Of a stretch of 64,000 nt of DNA, positions 1 through 12,800 are shown in pieces. Below the pieces are notes generated by a model that was not told where the DNA came from, made no database searches, and saw only the letters and a program-made list of their open reading frames with translations. Made by a program: the position numbers and the translations under genes. The stretch is from Cinclus cinclus (taxonomy: Eukaryota; Chordata; Aves; Passeriformes; Cinclidae): assembly GCF_963662255.1 (NCBI RefSeq), contig NC_085060.1, positions 6,201,630-6,265,629 on the forward strand, in the 5' to 3' direction. Every line of letters begins with the position of its first letter. Position 1 is the stretch's first letter.

Positions 1-811
1 TTTTCAGCATTACACAGTCATTGCTGAGAGAGTCCTATGTACAGTGCCAAATCTGTACTGCAACTGGTGTGCACAAAAGTAAAAACTGTTCTCTAGAGTT
101 ATAAAAAAACCCAAAAAAAACGGACTTCTGCTGATGAAATTTGGGATAACTGTTTAACTCCACTGTGCCTCTTGTAGAGCATATCGCAAGGTTTTTATAC
201 CATGGCCAGACAAAGAAAATGTAGGAACATGAAATTCCTGTAAAATTGATAGAGGGAGCTGAGTACTCCTGTCCTTGCCACACTTGATCAATTCTAGTTG
301 ATCTAATTTCCCAAATCAGTGAGGCTTTATTACTTTCCACATCCCCATGGACAAACTGTGTTTGCCTCCTTCCAATCATGTTTTTCATGCAAGGAAGCAG
401 AATCTACACATCCGTTCCCTGCCAGTTGGCAATTTCCCCTGCGTGCTATCAGCACAGTATCTCCTGTCTGGAGCTGTGCTCTGATGGTATTGCTATGTCC
501 ATAACTCTGCCAGTCTATCTTACTCCTCTCACTTTTGTTAGTCTTCTTTAAGAACCACATGCAAGGACAGGTGGGTGAAACCACTAAAGGATAGAAAAGT
601 CTTCATTCCTGCCCAATCCCTAGTACAGCTGTGGTAAGAAGCCCAGAGAATTTTGTTGACTTGTTACTGGGGAAGTTTCTGGTCATGGTTGCATTGCCTC
701 TCTCGCCTGCTGGGGATGAAACAAGCAGTCCTGTGCAGTAGTTCCTCTCTCAGGAAGAGCTGGGCAGCGAGGGGTGTCTCAGGTCTGTGTGTGCCTTGTG
801 TGGGCTTTGCA
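1..811. other. AT-rich unique sequence, no gene recognised
   Basis: No repeat family, RNA gene or recognisable exon was seen here. The minus strand carries a 117-codon open frame (35-388). It has no signal peptide, no recognisable domain and no clear splice or promoter context, so I treat it as chance. A short A-rich stretch lies near 104-120. Confidence 0.55.
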
Positions 812-882
812 GTGCTGGGTTAATGGTTGGGATTGATGATCTTAAAGGCATTTTCTATCCTGAACGATCCTGTGATTCTATG
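812..882 (+). repeat. CR1 LINE, 3' tail fragment
   Basis: The segment reads like the last ~70 bases of a chicken-repeat-1 (CR1) LINE: 'ggttgggattgatgatctta' followed by 'aaggcattttctatcctgaa' and then the terminal 'tgtgattctatg'. Only the 3' untranslated tail is present, as expected of the severe 5' truncation typical of CR1. Several substitutions from the usual CR1 tail, for example in the 'ttttccaacct' block, suggest an old copy. No target-site duplication is expected or seen. It has no coding capacity. Confidence 0.8.
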
Positions 883-3335
883 TGAATCGAAAGGTGGAAT
901 TAATGAAGAAAATGGAGGAAATGGGAAAAGCATAGAAATGCTTCTTCTCACCTTGATCTTTCTTTTGGTGATGAATCTTATGATGACCCCTGAAATCAAC
1001 TAGAGCTTTTGGAGTTTTTTCACTGGAGCTAGGATTTCATGGCTGAAGTCTAGGTGACCTTCTCTAAATTCCTACTTTGGAAGTCAACCAATTTCAGTTT
1101 TTAATATGTTGCAGTCCGTGTATCAATCCTTTACAAAAGATAAGTAAAAAAGTACAGAAAATTGCACAGGAGAAAAGAGCAAATGGTGAAAAAACTCATG
1201 ATGAAGAGGTTCATCACCACTTACTGGACTGACTTAGAGAACCAAAAGGACGAAGAAAAGAAGGTAAGCTAAATTTGGGGTATTCTTTTGTTCTAAGTTT
1301 AGGGTTGTTCCATTGAGTCTGTGTAGAATACTAAAGATATCCACTACCAAATACCTGTAGCCTGCTAGTGCATTAGACATTGTCCAAAGGCACTGGTTGT
1401 CAGGGATCACCTTCCGTTTCTGTTGTGGGAGAGGTAATGAGTTTGCAAGAATTTGATTGCTGTCCTGGGCTGACAGCTGAAAGCAGAGCCATGGACAGTC
1501 TGAGGTCAAAGCCCTCTGCCACTTCAGTGTTCCTTATCTCATGTGCAAATTGTAGGGTAAGAAAGTGGAAACACAATGGATTTGCTGCTTTCAGGAGAGG
1601 CAGATCCATTTACAAGCACTGACAAGCCTGCCTTTCTGTATGGATAGGGGTGGTTTGTAGCTGAGGTATTCCCATAGCTCCACACCTTGGCATTCTTGGC
1701 ATTCTTCCTCAGTGCTGAAGAGCAATTACTACTGAAATAAATGTAATCTGAGAGTGAAATGCTATTTACTTCATGTGACCGTGCCAAGCTATACCCTACT
1801 AAAAGTCACAATGAAATAAAAAAGTGTCAGGGAGGTCATTAGACAATGGAGAAATATTTCAATAGTCAGTACTGATTTGGCAAAAAATGTAAAGGCATCC
1901 CTAAATGAAGATATACTCATGTTTGGGATTTTTTTTCTCCCTTTGGTGTATAGGAACATCCACCTGATCCTGAAGATCAATCAGAAGACATCAGGATTAT
2001 TTTACTATCTCCTAGAAAATGACACATTTTATTTTAGCATTGAAGTAATACAAAGTTATTAACCCTTGATTGTAGTATTGGTTTTGCAGTAAAAGTTTTT
2101 CATTCTAGTTTCTTGCACTCCTTCCATACCTCCTGTACAAAAACAAAAAAAAAAACTGGTAACACGGAAAGGCAAACTGCTTGTGGCAACCCCTGAATAG
2201 TAAAGTCAGTGTTCTTTTCACACAGTAGCATCCCTGTGGAGGAATAAAAAGATAGCAGTTACATGTCCATTTCAGCTTAGGGGTCAGTCTTAGAAAAAGA
2301 TTAAGGGAGTTGTCACTCATTAGATTGGTATTGAGAAGAAGCTTGCTCTGCTTCCATATTGGATGGCCCTTAGCACAGTAGTGCTGCTCTTGCTGAGGAG
2401 AACAGCTAATTCTTTACCAGGCTACAGAGGATTTGGGAAATATGTTGTTGAGCAATTGCTTTAAAGATATGCTTGGCAAAAATACGAAGTACTTAAGGAA
2501 ACTGCAAGAGTGTTGTCTCTGTAGTTCTCTCTGCTGAGTATTGCTGCACCACACAACTTTTTTTGATCTTAGGATGACCTGTCTTCCAAAGTAGGTGATT
2601 CTAAAATGGAATTTCTTTCAATTTCTCTGCAGTATGACAAAAATAAAAGAAACAAATGTGTAACACTTTTCAACAGCTGAGTGCAGAGTGAGTGCCTAAA
2701 AGAATGTCAGTAGAAGTCAGTATCACCCATAACAATGCAATCACTTGTGATATTTCCTTGAGGCTGTGAAGTCCATGTAGCAGAATTTCTAAAAGCTAAA
2801 ACTGGCAGGAATGGAACTTTGGTTGTGAGCTGGAGTGTAAATATTATGAAATATTCTTAGAAACTCTGTACTTTCAGAATTCCCCATTTAAAATATTTGT
2901 CTTAATTTCCTAAGTCCTAAAAAGGGGATCACTTAAAATCCAAGTGTGATATGGGTGGAGTATGCATATGGGTGATCTCATGAAGTTGTTGGAGTACTTG
3001 CTGATAATCAGTTGTAACTATGTGCAGGAGTTTAAAGCCTGACATTGCACCCATTGCCAGAAGCATTGTGTTACAGATAATTTGGTTGAAATTTTGCAAG
3101 CAAAAGTATCATACTATTTTTAGTGCAATAAAACTACTGTTCCGTGGAGCAACAGAAAAATGGAAACTGAATATGGCACTGTTTGCTTTCTATATCTGAT
3201 GTGTATTTGCTGTTTTTGATATTATTTTTATGGAAGGTGAAGTATGTATATAGACATTTTGACAAAGAAAAAAACAGTTTCCTGCTGCATGAATTTCGAG
3301 GCACTGTCACAGCTGAACTGTGCAAGTGACAAAAC
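883..3335. other. Unique AT-rich sequence, no gene seen
   Basis: The stretch has only short open frames (under 95 codons) in competing frames and no recognised repeat. A short A tract lies at 2145-2155. I see nothing that supports an exon, an RNA gene or a mobile element. Confidence 0.5.
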
Positions 3336-3484
3336 TGTCGGTTTTGTTTTCTCCCTGGGTCCCCTCGGCCAGCTCCAGACCATGGGGGATGAAGAATGCC
3401 AACAATGACAAAGGTAAAAGACAAGGAGGCTCCTTCTCCCAGGACCACAGTCCTACTTGATTGCAGAACAACTTCCGAGGGAAA

Positions 3485-3505
3485 AGAGAGAGAGAGAGAA
3501 GAGAG
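3485..3505. repeat. Short (AG)n microsatellite
   Basis: About ten AG dinucleotides, interrupted near the end, lie inside the probable LTR downstream of its TATA-like box when read on the minus strand. On that strand it is a TC tract. Confidence 0.8.
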
Positions 3506-3624
3506 GATGGTGGGGGATTTTAAACCCAGGGGAAGGGGAGGAGAGGAACAGAACCACAATCAGTGGGGTACAACCGATGGGGAGGGGCGACTCCCCCAGC
3601 ACCACAAACTTGGGGGAGTACAGA

Positions 3625-3691
3625 ACAAACTATTCAGTGCAATAAAATACCCATGAACCCTGCAATACAAAACAAACTACTCAGTGCAATA
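3625..3691. repeat. Tandem 47-base-period duplication
   Basis: Two copies of a 20-base motif, 'acaaactattcagtgcaata' at 3625-3644 and the same with one C/T change at 3672-3691. They lie near one end of the probable LTR, in what would be its U3 (enhancer) part on the minus strand. Confidence 0.8.
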
Positions 3692-3696
3692 CAACA

Positions 3697-6600
3697 AACC
3701 AGAGAAATCCTCATGGCTGGTGATTATGGAGAGCGAGTTGTGCTCCAGAGAATGTTGGGCTTTCATATGGTGCTTCATGATTTTAATTTGAAGGGAAAAA
3801 AGTTCCTCCAGTTTCCATGTTTTTTGTGGCACAACTGGTTTCAGTGTCACATAGCATCCTGGCAAAGGGACACACTCTGATGAAACTACTGTATTTAAGG
3901 GTGAACAATCAGTGCATCTGCAGTAACTGTATCTGCCAGCACCAGAACAAGAAGAGCATAAGCAAAATGTTATGCTTATGGAGGTGAGATGAAAAAGTCA
4001 CAGCCAGGTTGTGTTCCCCTTAGTGGGACAGCAGTTCAGAGCACAGTACACAAAGGTGGGGCCTGTCCTTTTCCATGCAGCAGCTTTGCTGTAAGGTGTT
4101 CTGAAAACCTTGAAGTTTTGCTTTTCAATCAGAGAAGACAAAAAATCTGATTTTACATTTTAATTTCTCTATTAGCTTGACAATGCATTGAATTAATAGC
4201 TTTCAGCTCATGGGTATTAGGTAAAAAACTGTTCTCTGTGCCTAAGATGTCATAATTGCTATTTCATTACTATTGAAGGTCAAGATTGCCACGTTAGGGT
4301 CAAAGCACAGATATTTATTCACAGGCCTGTGTGTGTTACAAACTGTACTGACAGTGTCACAAAAAGTTGGCTTCTTTGATCAGCTGATTGGCTGCCTCCT
4401 TACACTGAATATTCAGATCCCTTATATAAATTTCTTCTGTTTTCTTGTTTTTGGGCTCCTGGACCTAAGCATATTACAGAACAATTTCAGCATGGGATTA
4501 CCTCACATCTAACTGAAACATGTCTTTTCCCCAGTGCCTAGGCTGCTGATTTTTAGTTGCATGTTACTGAGCCAAATTCCGTTTTCCTTTGTCCCTTCTA
4601 TCCCTTCCCAAGAACTGGATGAGGTTCCAGGTCAGCTACAAGAGGCCACAATCATTTTTGCCAGGCTCCTCACGGTACTTCTGTGGCTAGAAAAGAAGCT
4701 GCTGAAAGCTGGGTGTGGTTCCCAAGTCTGCAGAAAAACCTTCCCGGCCCAGGGAGAGGGAGGGATAGTTTCAGTACTAAAATCACGAACCACAAGATGG
4801 TGCTGCAGGAAAACCTTTTTCCCACCAAGGTTTTGGGTTCTGGAGAACTTTATTGATTTCTGCCTTTTTCAATGTGGTTCGTCAAGTCACAAAAAGGCAG
4901 ATAGTGTACAATAGAGCAATGGTCACTCAGTAAAAAAGACAACATAATACAGCATATCATGACAAGGCTTTAGAAGACTTACATGATATACACAAACCAT
5001 TGCTTGTGGTTTTAGCTCTATTCTCTATCCTATTGAACTGAGAGAGTGTGAAACAAAAGAGCTCTCAGTGGAACATCCTTCTTTATCTTCACAAAGATTA
5101 AATAAATACAAGGCTAAACAGCTTGATGCTCGATAGTTGTGTCCAGGGGTGGATGCTGCTCCCCCAGAGGTGGGAACTATGATACAGCTTTAACATCAGG
5201 ACAGCCCCTTCATCACATCACCCAGAGCCTGCACCACATCTAATGGCAAAGGATTTGGCTTACTTTCTGTTCCCCCTGAAACCTGACTCACACTCCTTGA
5301 GATGAAAAGTCACCATGATTTTTTTGAAAGCTTTAAATCAATATGAAATGACTGCATTACGTTGTGGGTGATTGTGGCAATATTTGGTACATCTCTCTTC
5401 TGACCTTTAGAAATCTTTCAAAGTCATGAGAATTGAACTTAAAAAATAAATACAATGGAATGAGAGAATAGATTTGAACTGTAAAGCTCAGAAATCCAAG
5501 GCCAAATACAGAACTGTATTTAAGCAAAGTCCCTGTGACTGGGGAACTTGTATTTTTGAAGGCTTAAAGTTCAGTTCTGAGGCGTATTTTACCCAGTGGA
5601 GTTTCATGCAATGCCAGCTGGTGCAGATATAGAAGAATGTATACTTCATTACTCAATAAATATTTTCCCATCTTATTTCCATGTAAGGGATGTAATTTTT
5701 AAATGTTATGGTTGCTATGATCTTGCTGACCTAGGCTTGGATGCACAGCTAAAATGAAGTTTAAAGGTCTCCCTGGAAGAGGTGTTTTATGTTCTCCTGT
5801 AAGGTCCCAGTGGAACAACTGATTCTCTCTAAAGCAATTTTGCTTCTGGAGTTTGTTCTTCAAAACTTTTTTATTCTAACAAAACACTGGGAAAAAATTG
5901 TTTCTGCCAGATGAAAGGGGAAAACTGTCCACAGCTGTACTGCTTTAACCTTCTAAGTTTCACAGTACTGTTTCCAAGTCCCTTCACAAAAGCCATGTTT
6001 CTTTCTGCACTGCTTCCTCACAGAATTCACTATCCTCTGTGTATCTCCCATCTCAGTGGATAAATCTCTGAGCACTTGTGTGTGTTTTGTTCTGTGTCCA
6101 GGTAAGTGCAGTAGAGCTTCATTCTGCAGCATCTGTTTCTCTGTAGCATCAATCACCACCTCTGTCCTGGTGGCTCTGAAGGTTTGGCTGTGCCAGCTGA
6201 CATTCAGGCAATGTGGGAAGGAGGATGGCAATTCTACAGGGAGCTCCCTCTACAATGGAGTGTGGATAAAGATGCTCTGGTCCTGCTGTATTCATCTCTC
6301 TGCTTTTCAAGGGGCTGATTTTTCAGTCTGTTAGGCTACAGCTGTTCAATATTCCACCTAGCTGTGGATCACCAAAATGAAAATATTGAAACAACTTTCC
6401 TTTAGAAAAGGAATCTTCTGATGTAGGTGCTGGGCCTGCCATTAGCAGTGCACTCTTGCCCAGGCCCCTCTTAATGGCTTTACTGACTCTTCAAGCTTTA
6501 AACATTTTCATATTCAAGGTAATTGATCCAGCACTAACACACAAGATATGTGTGGCAAATATGGGTAAGCCAACAGACACAGAACCTTAGGACTTAGGGC

Positions 6601-9538
6601 ATAGCTGGGAGACCCAGGGAGATAATGCACAGGTATAAAATGCTCTTGCATACATTTCCTAATGGGAAAGCTCTGCTTCAGTTAAATGCCCCAGGTAGGT
6701 TGCAGCATTGCCAAAAAGCAATTTCTTCAATTAAATATGGCCTTATGAACTGCAATAGGTCATTGTGGTTGCCTGTGTGACGTGTCTTTTCTCATCATCT
6801 TCAAGGAAGGACAGGGAAAATTAATTCCCATTCCTAACATTGGGTGCATTGACAGCTGATATTTTAACTTTTATTTCCCAGGTACCAAGGTGATAGCTTT
6901 AAATAACATAACTCAGTTTGAAGGAAGGAGCACTTATAGTATCTATGAAAAACTATCAGAAGCACAGAAACTTGAGAGCCTGGGGAAAAGCAGTAATTGG
7001 GGTGCTCTTTACCCATGTCACAGTAGGTGGCCCAGCTCAGGCTTTTGAATAGTAGGTAAGAATGGCATATTATGGCATATATATGTTATGATGATGCTCA
7101 ACCAGAACAGTCCTAGAATGCTATAATATGAGTATGTTTAAACCATGAAAATCTGGTGTTGGGGCACATCAGCTAAAGACCAGGCTGTGCAAACTGGAAA
7201 GGAAGAAAAGGAAGTTCATGGGAAAAATGACCTTGTGAAAAATATCATGGATCCCCTCACCAGAATGCAATAGGATGTTATTCACATTTTCCTTTTGCAA
7301 TTTATTTTAGTTATATATGAGCACACTAAAAGTCTGTCACACAAGTGCTACAAACATTTATCTTTTTTTTTTAAATCTATAAGCTTAATTAGTTATTCAT
7401 TTTTTGTTTGGAGTTTTTTTGTAAACATAACTACAATTAATCATAACTCATCAGCACAGCTAGCTATAAAAGAAAAGGTTAACAGCAAATTCTGTTTTAC
7501 TGGTTAAAGATGCCTCTATAGCAGCATTTGCTCAAATGGTTGTTTTACACATGCAGTGGCATCATCCAGTTTAAATCCTGCTGTGTTTCTTTGCCAACAA
7601 CTGCTAGAGAACATTTGCCCACCTTCCCTGCTGCTGAGTAGTATCAGGATTAGATGCAGGGAGGCGAACAGGCTTACAACTTCATCTGTTGGCACCACAG
7701 GAATGCAGGAACAGAACAGCATGGCAATAGGGAAAACTTTCAAAATCATCAATTTTAAGGTCTCGCCTCAAAATGACTATTTCCTGGCTGGGGATGGAGG
7801 GGGGAGTGGTGGGGTATGAGGATAGCTTTCCCCAAATATGCAAAGGAAAAAAAAAAAACAAGGAAAAAGCAGCAAGAAGAAAATCTTTCTCAGATAAAGA
7901 CATGATGGGCATTTATTTATTATCTAACCTACCAGGCAGGTGAATGCTTCCAAAATTGTTTTGGGAAGTAGATTTTGAAATGGGAGGACTGCCTGTCAAG
8001 AAAACATTGAACTTATCCTGCCCTGTTGGGAATAAAAATTTAGGAAGCTTTAGTGCATCTTGGATTTTTTGAAGATGATGGATAGCTTGCAGCAACAGGC
8101 ATTTTCCTCCCCTCACAGAAGGATGCCACTTTTCCCTCAGTACTTAGCAAAAGTCTCTTTGAATGACATGATTATAGAGAATCACATTCTGAGCAGAGAC
8201 TGGTAGAGACAGACAACTGTGTTTTCTGAGCATTTATATTGGCCTTTGTGTGTGCTTAAAGGCAGCTGAACCCCTACATTTCTTATCTCTGAGATGGGCG
8301 CCTCCCTGACCTTCTCAACCACTTGTCTGTGCTTATGGGCAGAGCAGGAATGCAATGTGCCAAATGGCCAGAAGACAGGAAAAGGTGTCCCTGCTCTTTC
8401 CATTGAATTGCTCTGCTGGAAGCTCTCACGGTGCTGGTTACATCCAAGCCTGTTGCTACACTGGAGGAGCTGGGCTGCACCCCCTTTCCCAGCAGGGCTT
8501 TCCCAGCTGGCTGGCAGCAGGGAGCTGGGCTGGGAAGTGGGGTAGCAAGCAGATACTGCTTTTTAACGATAAACATAGCTTTAATGGTTCCTCTCAGGTT
8601 TTTAAAGTAGCAGAGTACAGAGTTAAACAAAGAAATAATCTGTTTTACATCCTCTCTTTTCTCGTTGTTTGTCCTCTGTAAATACATGGTAGGCATCTCT
8701 GTTATTAACTCTGAGTTTCAGTCCCCTGTGATTTGTCTGATGGTAACAATACCTCTTCTTCATAGTATTTCACCTTCCCTGCTCAAACAGTGTTCAGCTA
8801 TGGCACCAAACAATCAGCTTAAATTGTGCACTAGCAACTGCAAAGTAATTAGGATTTTTGTTTTCCAGATTAAAATAGATTGCAACAAAGTAGGCTGACA
8901 GCTCCAAAGCAGCTGTTAGGGTCTAAAGTAACAATGCTATACATTAAAGTGCTCTTGACCACATATTTATGCAATAGACCTAATAGCTCTAAAATAGCTG
9001 TTATGATCTATCAGTTAAGTAATATATACTGTTAAGAATGTCAGGATAAAACCTAGGGAATTATTGTTAGCCACTGCAGCAATTTTCATATTCTTATACT
9101 TCAATAAACTTTTTTTCTTAGAACAATTGCTTTTCTATTTGCTCAGTGTTGTTCATAAGAAGCGTACAGCCCATAATGAATGACGTACTTTGAGTTCAGA
9201 AAGTCTGCAGAAAATACTGTGGCACATTTAAAGCATCATCTGTAGACAGGTTAGAGTTCTTACAGCAAGAATCTCACATTTATGGAATTATTTGGAACAG
9301 CAGCAAGAAGCATTAACAAGTAATTGAATTTTCCTTGTTTTGTGATTGTATCTTTACCATCCAGAGAATTTTTCACTTTACTGTGATCTCCTCATGGACT
9401 GATGTTCAGAGGAGGATGTTCAGGTCCAAGCTCAAGGATTGTGAGTAGTGCAGCTCCCCTGACCCTTACCTACCCCAGATGTTTTGCAGTTTCACACTAC
9501 TTCTAGATTAAGAGCTGATCTGGTGCTACTTGCAAGAC
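3697..9538. other. Unique AT-rich sequence, no gene seen
   Basis: Nearly 6 kb without a recognised repeat or exon. Open frames are short, the longest on the + strand being 126 codons at 4534-4914, and none resembles a known protein. A 13-base A tract lies at 7847-7859. A somewhat GC-richer patch at 8280-8550 has open frames on both strands, the usual artefact of GC-rich non-coding DNA. Confidence 0.5.
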
Positions 9539-9804
9539 CAGTCTTTTGGGTTTCCAAACTTCTTGAATCATGTGCCCCTATCAGGAAAATGCTTTTGAAT
9601 ATTTACCCACACTACTATACACTATAAATTATAAATGTACTCTACACCTTATAAAATACACAAAAAAGGATGAGATAAAAATTTAATAAACACTGGGGGT
9701 ATATTTTCTTTCCTTTTTAATGGTGTAAAAACCATCTTATTCCTTCCAGCACATTGTGTTGTGTACCCCTTGAGAGAATGCACCCCACTTAGGAGACTAT
9801 TGTG
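9539..9804. mobile_element. Possible ancient hAT-type DNA transposon (non-autonomous)
   Basis: The left end ('cagtcttttgggtttccaaa', followed by a 'gtgcccct' block) resembles the termini of hAT/Charlie-like elements, which commonly begin CAGTGGTTCTCAAAC followed by a 'GTGGACCCC'-like block. The right end ('gtgtaccccttgagagaatg' and then 'aggagactattgtg') read in reverse gives a related, decayed terminus. The interior is AT-rich with no coding capacity, as in miniature elements. I could not find a convincing 8-base target duplication. Divergence is high, so this would be an old amniote insertion. The family match is from memory of terminal patterns, not a search. Confidence 0.35.
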
Positions 9805-12800
9805 TTAGTGTAGTACAAGGACAGACTTCATTTTCCCTTATTTAAATATAATCTTCTGTGCTGGAATTCTCCCTCCATTTTCATTCTCCTCACAAAGACA
9901 TCCTAGGCATATGGGAAACAATGACCAATGAGACAAGGAAATTACTTTTTCTCTCCCATTCACTCTTTGCCTTGTTATTAAGCCTGTTACAGATATAGCA
10001 ACTTAATGACTACTGTGACCAAGATGGGTAGATCATAATTATTCTTAGTACATCATGTAGTCAGACCGCTTTAGTAAGCCCTTGTAATCTGTAATGAACT
10101 TTGGGGTTACTCATCACTGTAGGGTAGGGAAGGTGTGAGCTAGTCCTGCCCTGAAGTTCCATCTGCAGTCAGCTGCAGAGTCTCATGGTTTGCTTCTCCA
10201 TGTCTTTTTAAGGAAAATTAGCTCATGCTTTCCCAGTTAATGGGAATGGCAAGTGCCTGAGCCAGGTCTCATGATGGCAGGCAACAAACATCCCTGCAAA
10301 CAGTGCCTTTCACATCCACACCTGGCTGGTAATTATCTTCCAGGGTGTGAACTAGATCATGACCCAACATTGGTCTCCTCCCAGCTGTCACTTCCTGGGC
10401 TCAGTGACTCGAGGGAAATAAATGTACACAGGCCAGTAGTTTATGTCACAGGATAAGGTGAAGGGAGGTAGAACTTCCTCTACAGACAAGGCTAGGAAGG
10501 GTCAAAGCTCCTTAGACCTGTTCTACTTGTATTTACTGCTGTTGAGCAAGGAGACAGTTCTGTCAATCTGCCTGAGTGTAGCCTCAGAGGAAAGAGTAAT
10601 TATTTCTTTAGTCATTCAAACAACCAGCTGGAAAGGGTTTCAGATTTGATTGTGTCCTTACAAATGCTATACACCTGTGGGCAGCAGTGTAGGTAAAACC
10701 TACTATTAGTAGATTTCTGTGGCTTCGTGATGGGCTCCTCCTTGTCTCTGAAGGTTTGTTATATAAAAGTACTCTTGAAAGAGGAGGTTTTAAGAAACAG
10801 TTTTGAGAAAAATTGAGATTGCTGCTTGGAAGGTGTTTGCCAGCAGTCATTTACTGACTGATCCAGCTGACAATGATAAAGCTGATGATTAGGCCCTGTA
10901 CATGGGTGGAAAGAAGGCAAAGGATGAGGTAGGAGAGCAGAAACAGTATGGACTGGTAGGGGGGTGTAAGGTGAGACAAATAATAAATGGTGATGGTGTT
11001 GAGGAATAGATTTAGTGCAGGTCGCTTGGGGTGAACTGTTCCTGTGTTATTACACTGTGAATAAATTGCTTTATGGAACAAGACATCTGAGACTCTGCTG
11101 TGGGGAAACTTCATCTGACTGTGGGTGTGAGTGAGTCAAGAGGGAACCTGTTGGGTGAGTGGAGCTGCCACTGGGAAGGGGCTGTGGCCCCAGAAGTGAG
11201 ACTAGAGCTGGTTCTTTTGCTCAGTGATTAGACCGGGGTGAGGGGAGGAGAGTCAACTGAATGAGCTGATATTGCTTGGCTCAGCCATGCATTTCCTCTG
11301 ATGGCTTTATTCCTTGTGGTGTAGCTTGGTGCCTGCTTTATCCCTTTCACATAGAGGAAAGGGCAGCTTTATTAATACCAGCTGGTTTGTGTGGCCTCCT
11401 AGACAGAGTAAGCAACAGAGAGAAGGAAATTAACCCTTGGTGGGAAGAGTGAGAGAACCCTGCCTTGGTGGAGGATGTGTCCAGGAAAGAGGAATACCTG
11501 GACTACAGAAGGTGGGCTGCTGTTGGATTGGCTCTTGTGCCGGGGATGTCTCTTGGCTTGCTTGGGTGGAAGGATGGAGCATTCAAGCTACCTTACAGAG
11601 AGCTCTCTCATAGCTAAAAAGAGTGTTGATTGTATAACTAGAGAGCAATAAGCAGACTTGAGGGAACCTGGAGTCCTGCTCTTGGTTCCTTTGTGTCAGG
11701 TAGTGAGCTCTGTGATGAAACACAAACTAATTTGTGACTACAGCAAGCAATGATAGGGAAAGTTAGCTGCTCTCATTTGATCCAGGGCTTCTTACCAGTT
11801 CTCTAAATGGCTTTCCAAGACACTTGATACTTTCACAATTGTGACTTGCTACTAAAATCTATTAAGAGGATATCTGAAAGGTATGATACAAGGAGAGAAA
11901 GAAGAATTTGTATTTCTATCATAATCCAAGCAAAAAGAACCCTCAGTAAATAAAGATTTGTGACAATCTCTTTGTGCTGTTTGTTTTAAAATTATGCCCT
12001 TTGTTTTAAATGATGAGGTCTGGGCTCTGGGACCACAAGGGTCTATGTTCCAACAACTTGATCGGTATCATCCTGAAGTATTAAATTCTGCAACAACATA
12101 TGTCCTTCATCTAACTGGGAGATGGGCTTGTAAAGATTATATTTACATACGATTTCACAGGAAAAAAATGTCGACCATCAAAGCTGCTGCTATTAGAGTT
12201 TGGCTCTCAATCCAAAATATTTATGAATTAACACTGATGTTGTAAGTCTCTAATTAAACATTCATTCACAAGTTTGATTACTAAAAAAAAATGTCATTTA
12301 CAGAAAAAAATAAGTTATTAAGAAATCAAATTTCATATAAGAAACCCTGGAAAACAAGACCAAAAATGACAAAACATAGTATTTAGAGCCCAGATGGCTG
12401 CATAAAATGAATAGCCATTTCCCTGGTGGAAGCATAGGCAATTTGGCTGTGTGAAGCTACAATTCCAGCAGAGATCCTTGAAACAGATGTTAATATTGCT
12501 TGCGCATGGAAACTACTAAAATGCAAGATGTTCAGGTAACATGAATGTAATAACTATTGACTTCGGATTTTTTAATCTGTAGGAAATATGCACTTAAAAC
12601 CATAAAGTGGCCATTGTAGAGCCTGGAATGTAATTATCTGTATATACTGTTACAGTGAGCTTATATTTGTGCATAGATATAAAGGTAAAATATCTTTACC
12701 TGTCTAGAGAAGAAACAAGAATTTAAACACCTTCTTCATATCAGATTAACTTTAAAACTATTCTGTGTTAATGTGTTGTCTTCATCAAGAGAACAAGTCT

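Larger units (their letters stand above)
3336..3696 (-). mobile_element. Probable solo LTR of an endogenous retrovirus
   Basis: Read on the minus strand, this ~361-base block starts TGTTG and ends CGACA, giving the TG...CA termini expected of an LTR. It holds a TATA-like 'tttaaaa' (around 3518-3530) followed by a pyrimidine-rich stretch. Downstream is 'tgcaatcaagta', which looks like a decayed AATAAAG polyadenylation signal, and then a GT-rich stretch. Near its 5' end is a 47-base-period duplication (3625-3644 and 3672-3691, 19 of 20 identical), as often seen in LTR U3 enhancers. The flanks (aaac and aacc) match only imperfectly as a target duplication, so the exact ends are uncertain. No gag, pol or env sequence adjoins it. 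Another kind of repeat, or unique DNA, remains possible. Confidence 0.45.

Noticed and set aside
35..388. 117-codon open frame on the minus strand
   Set aside because: No recognisable domain, no promoter or splice context, and length not exceptional for 64 kb of six-frame translation.
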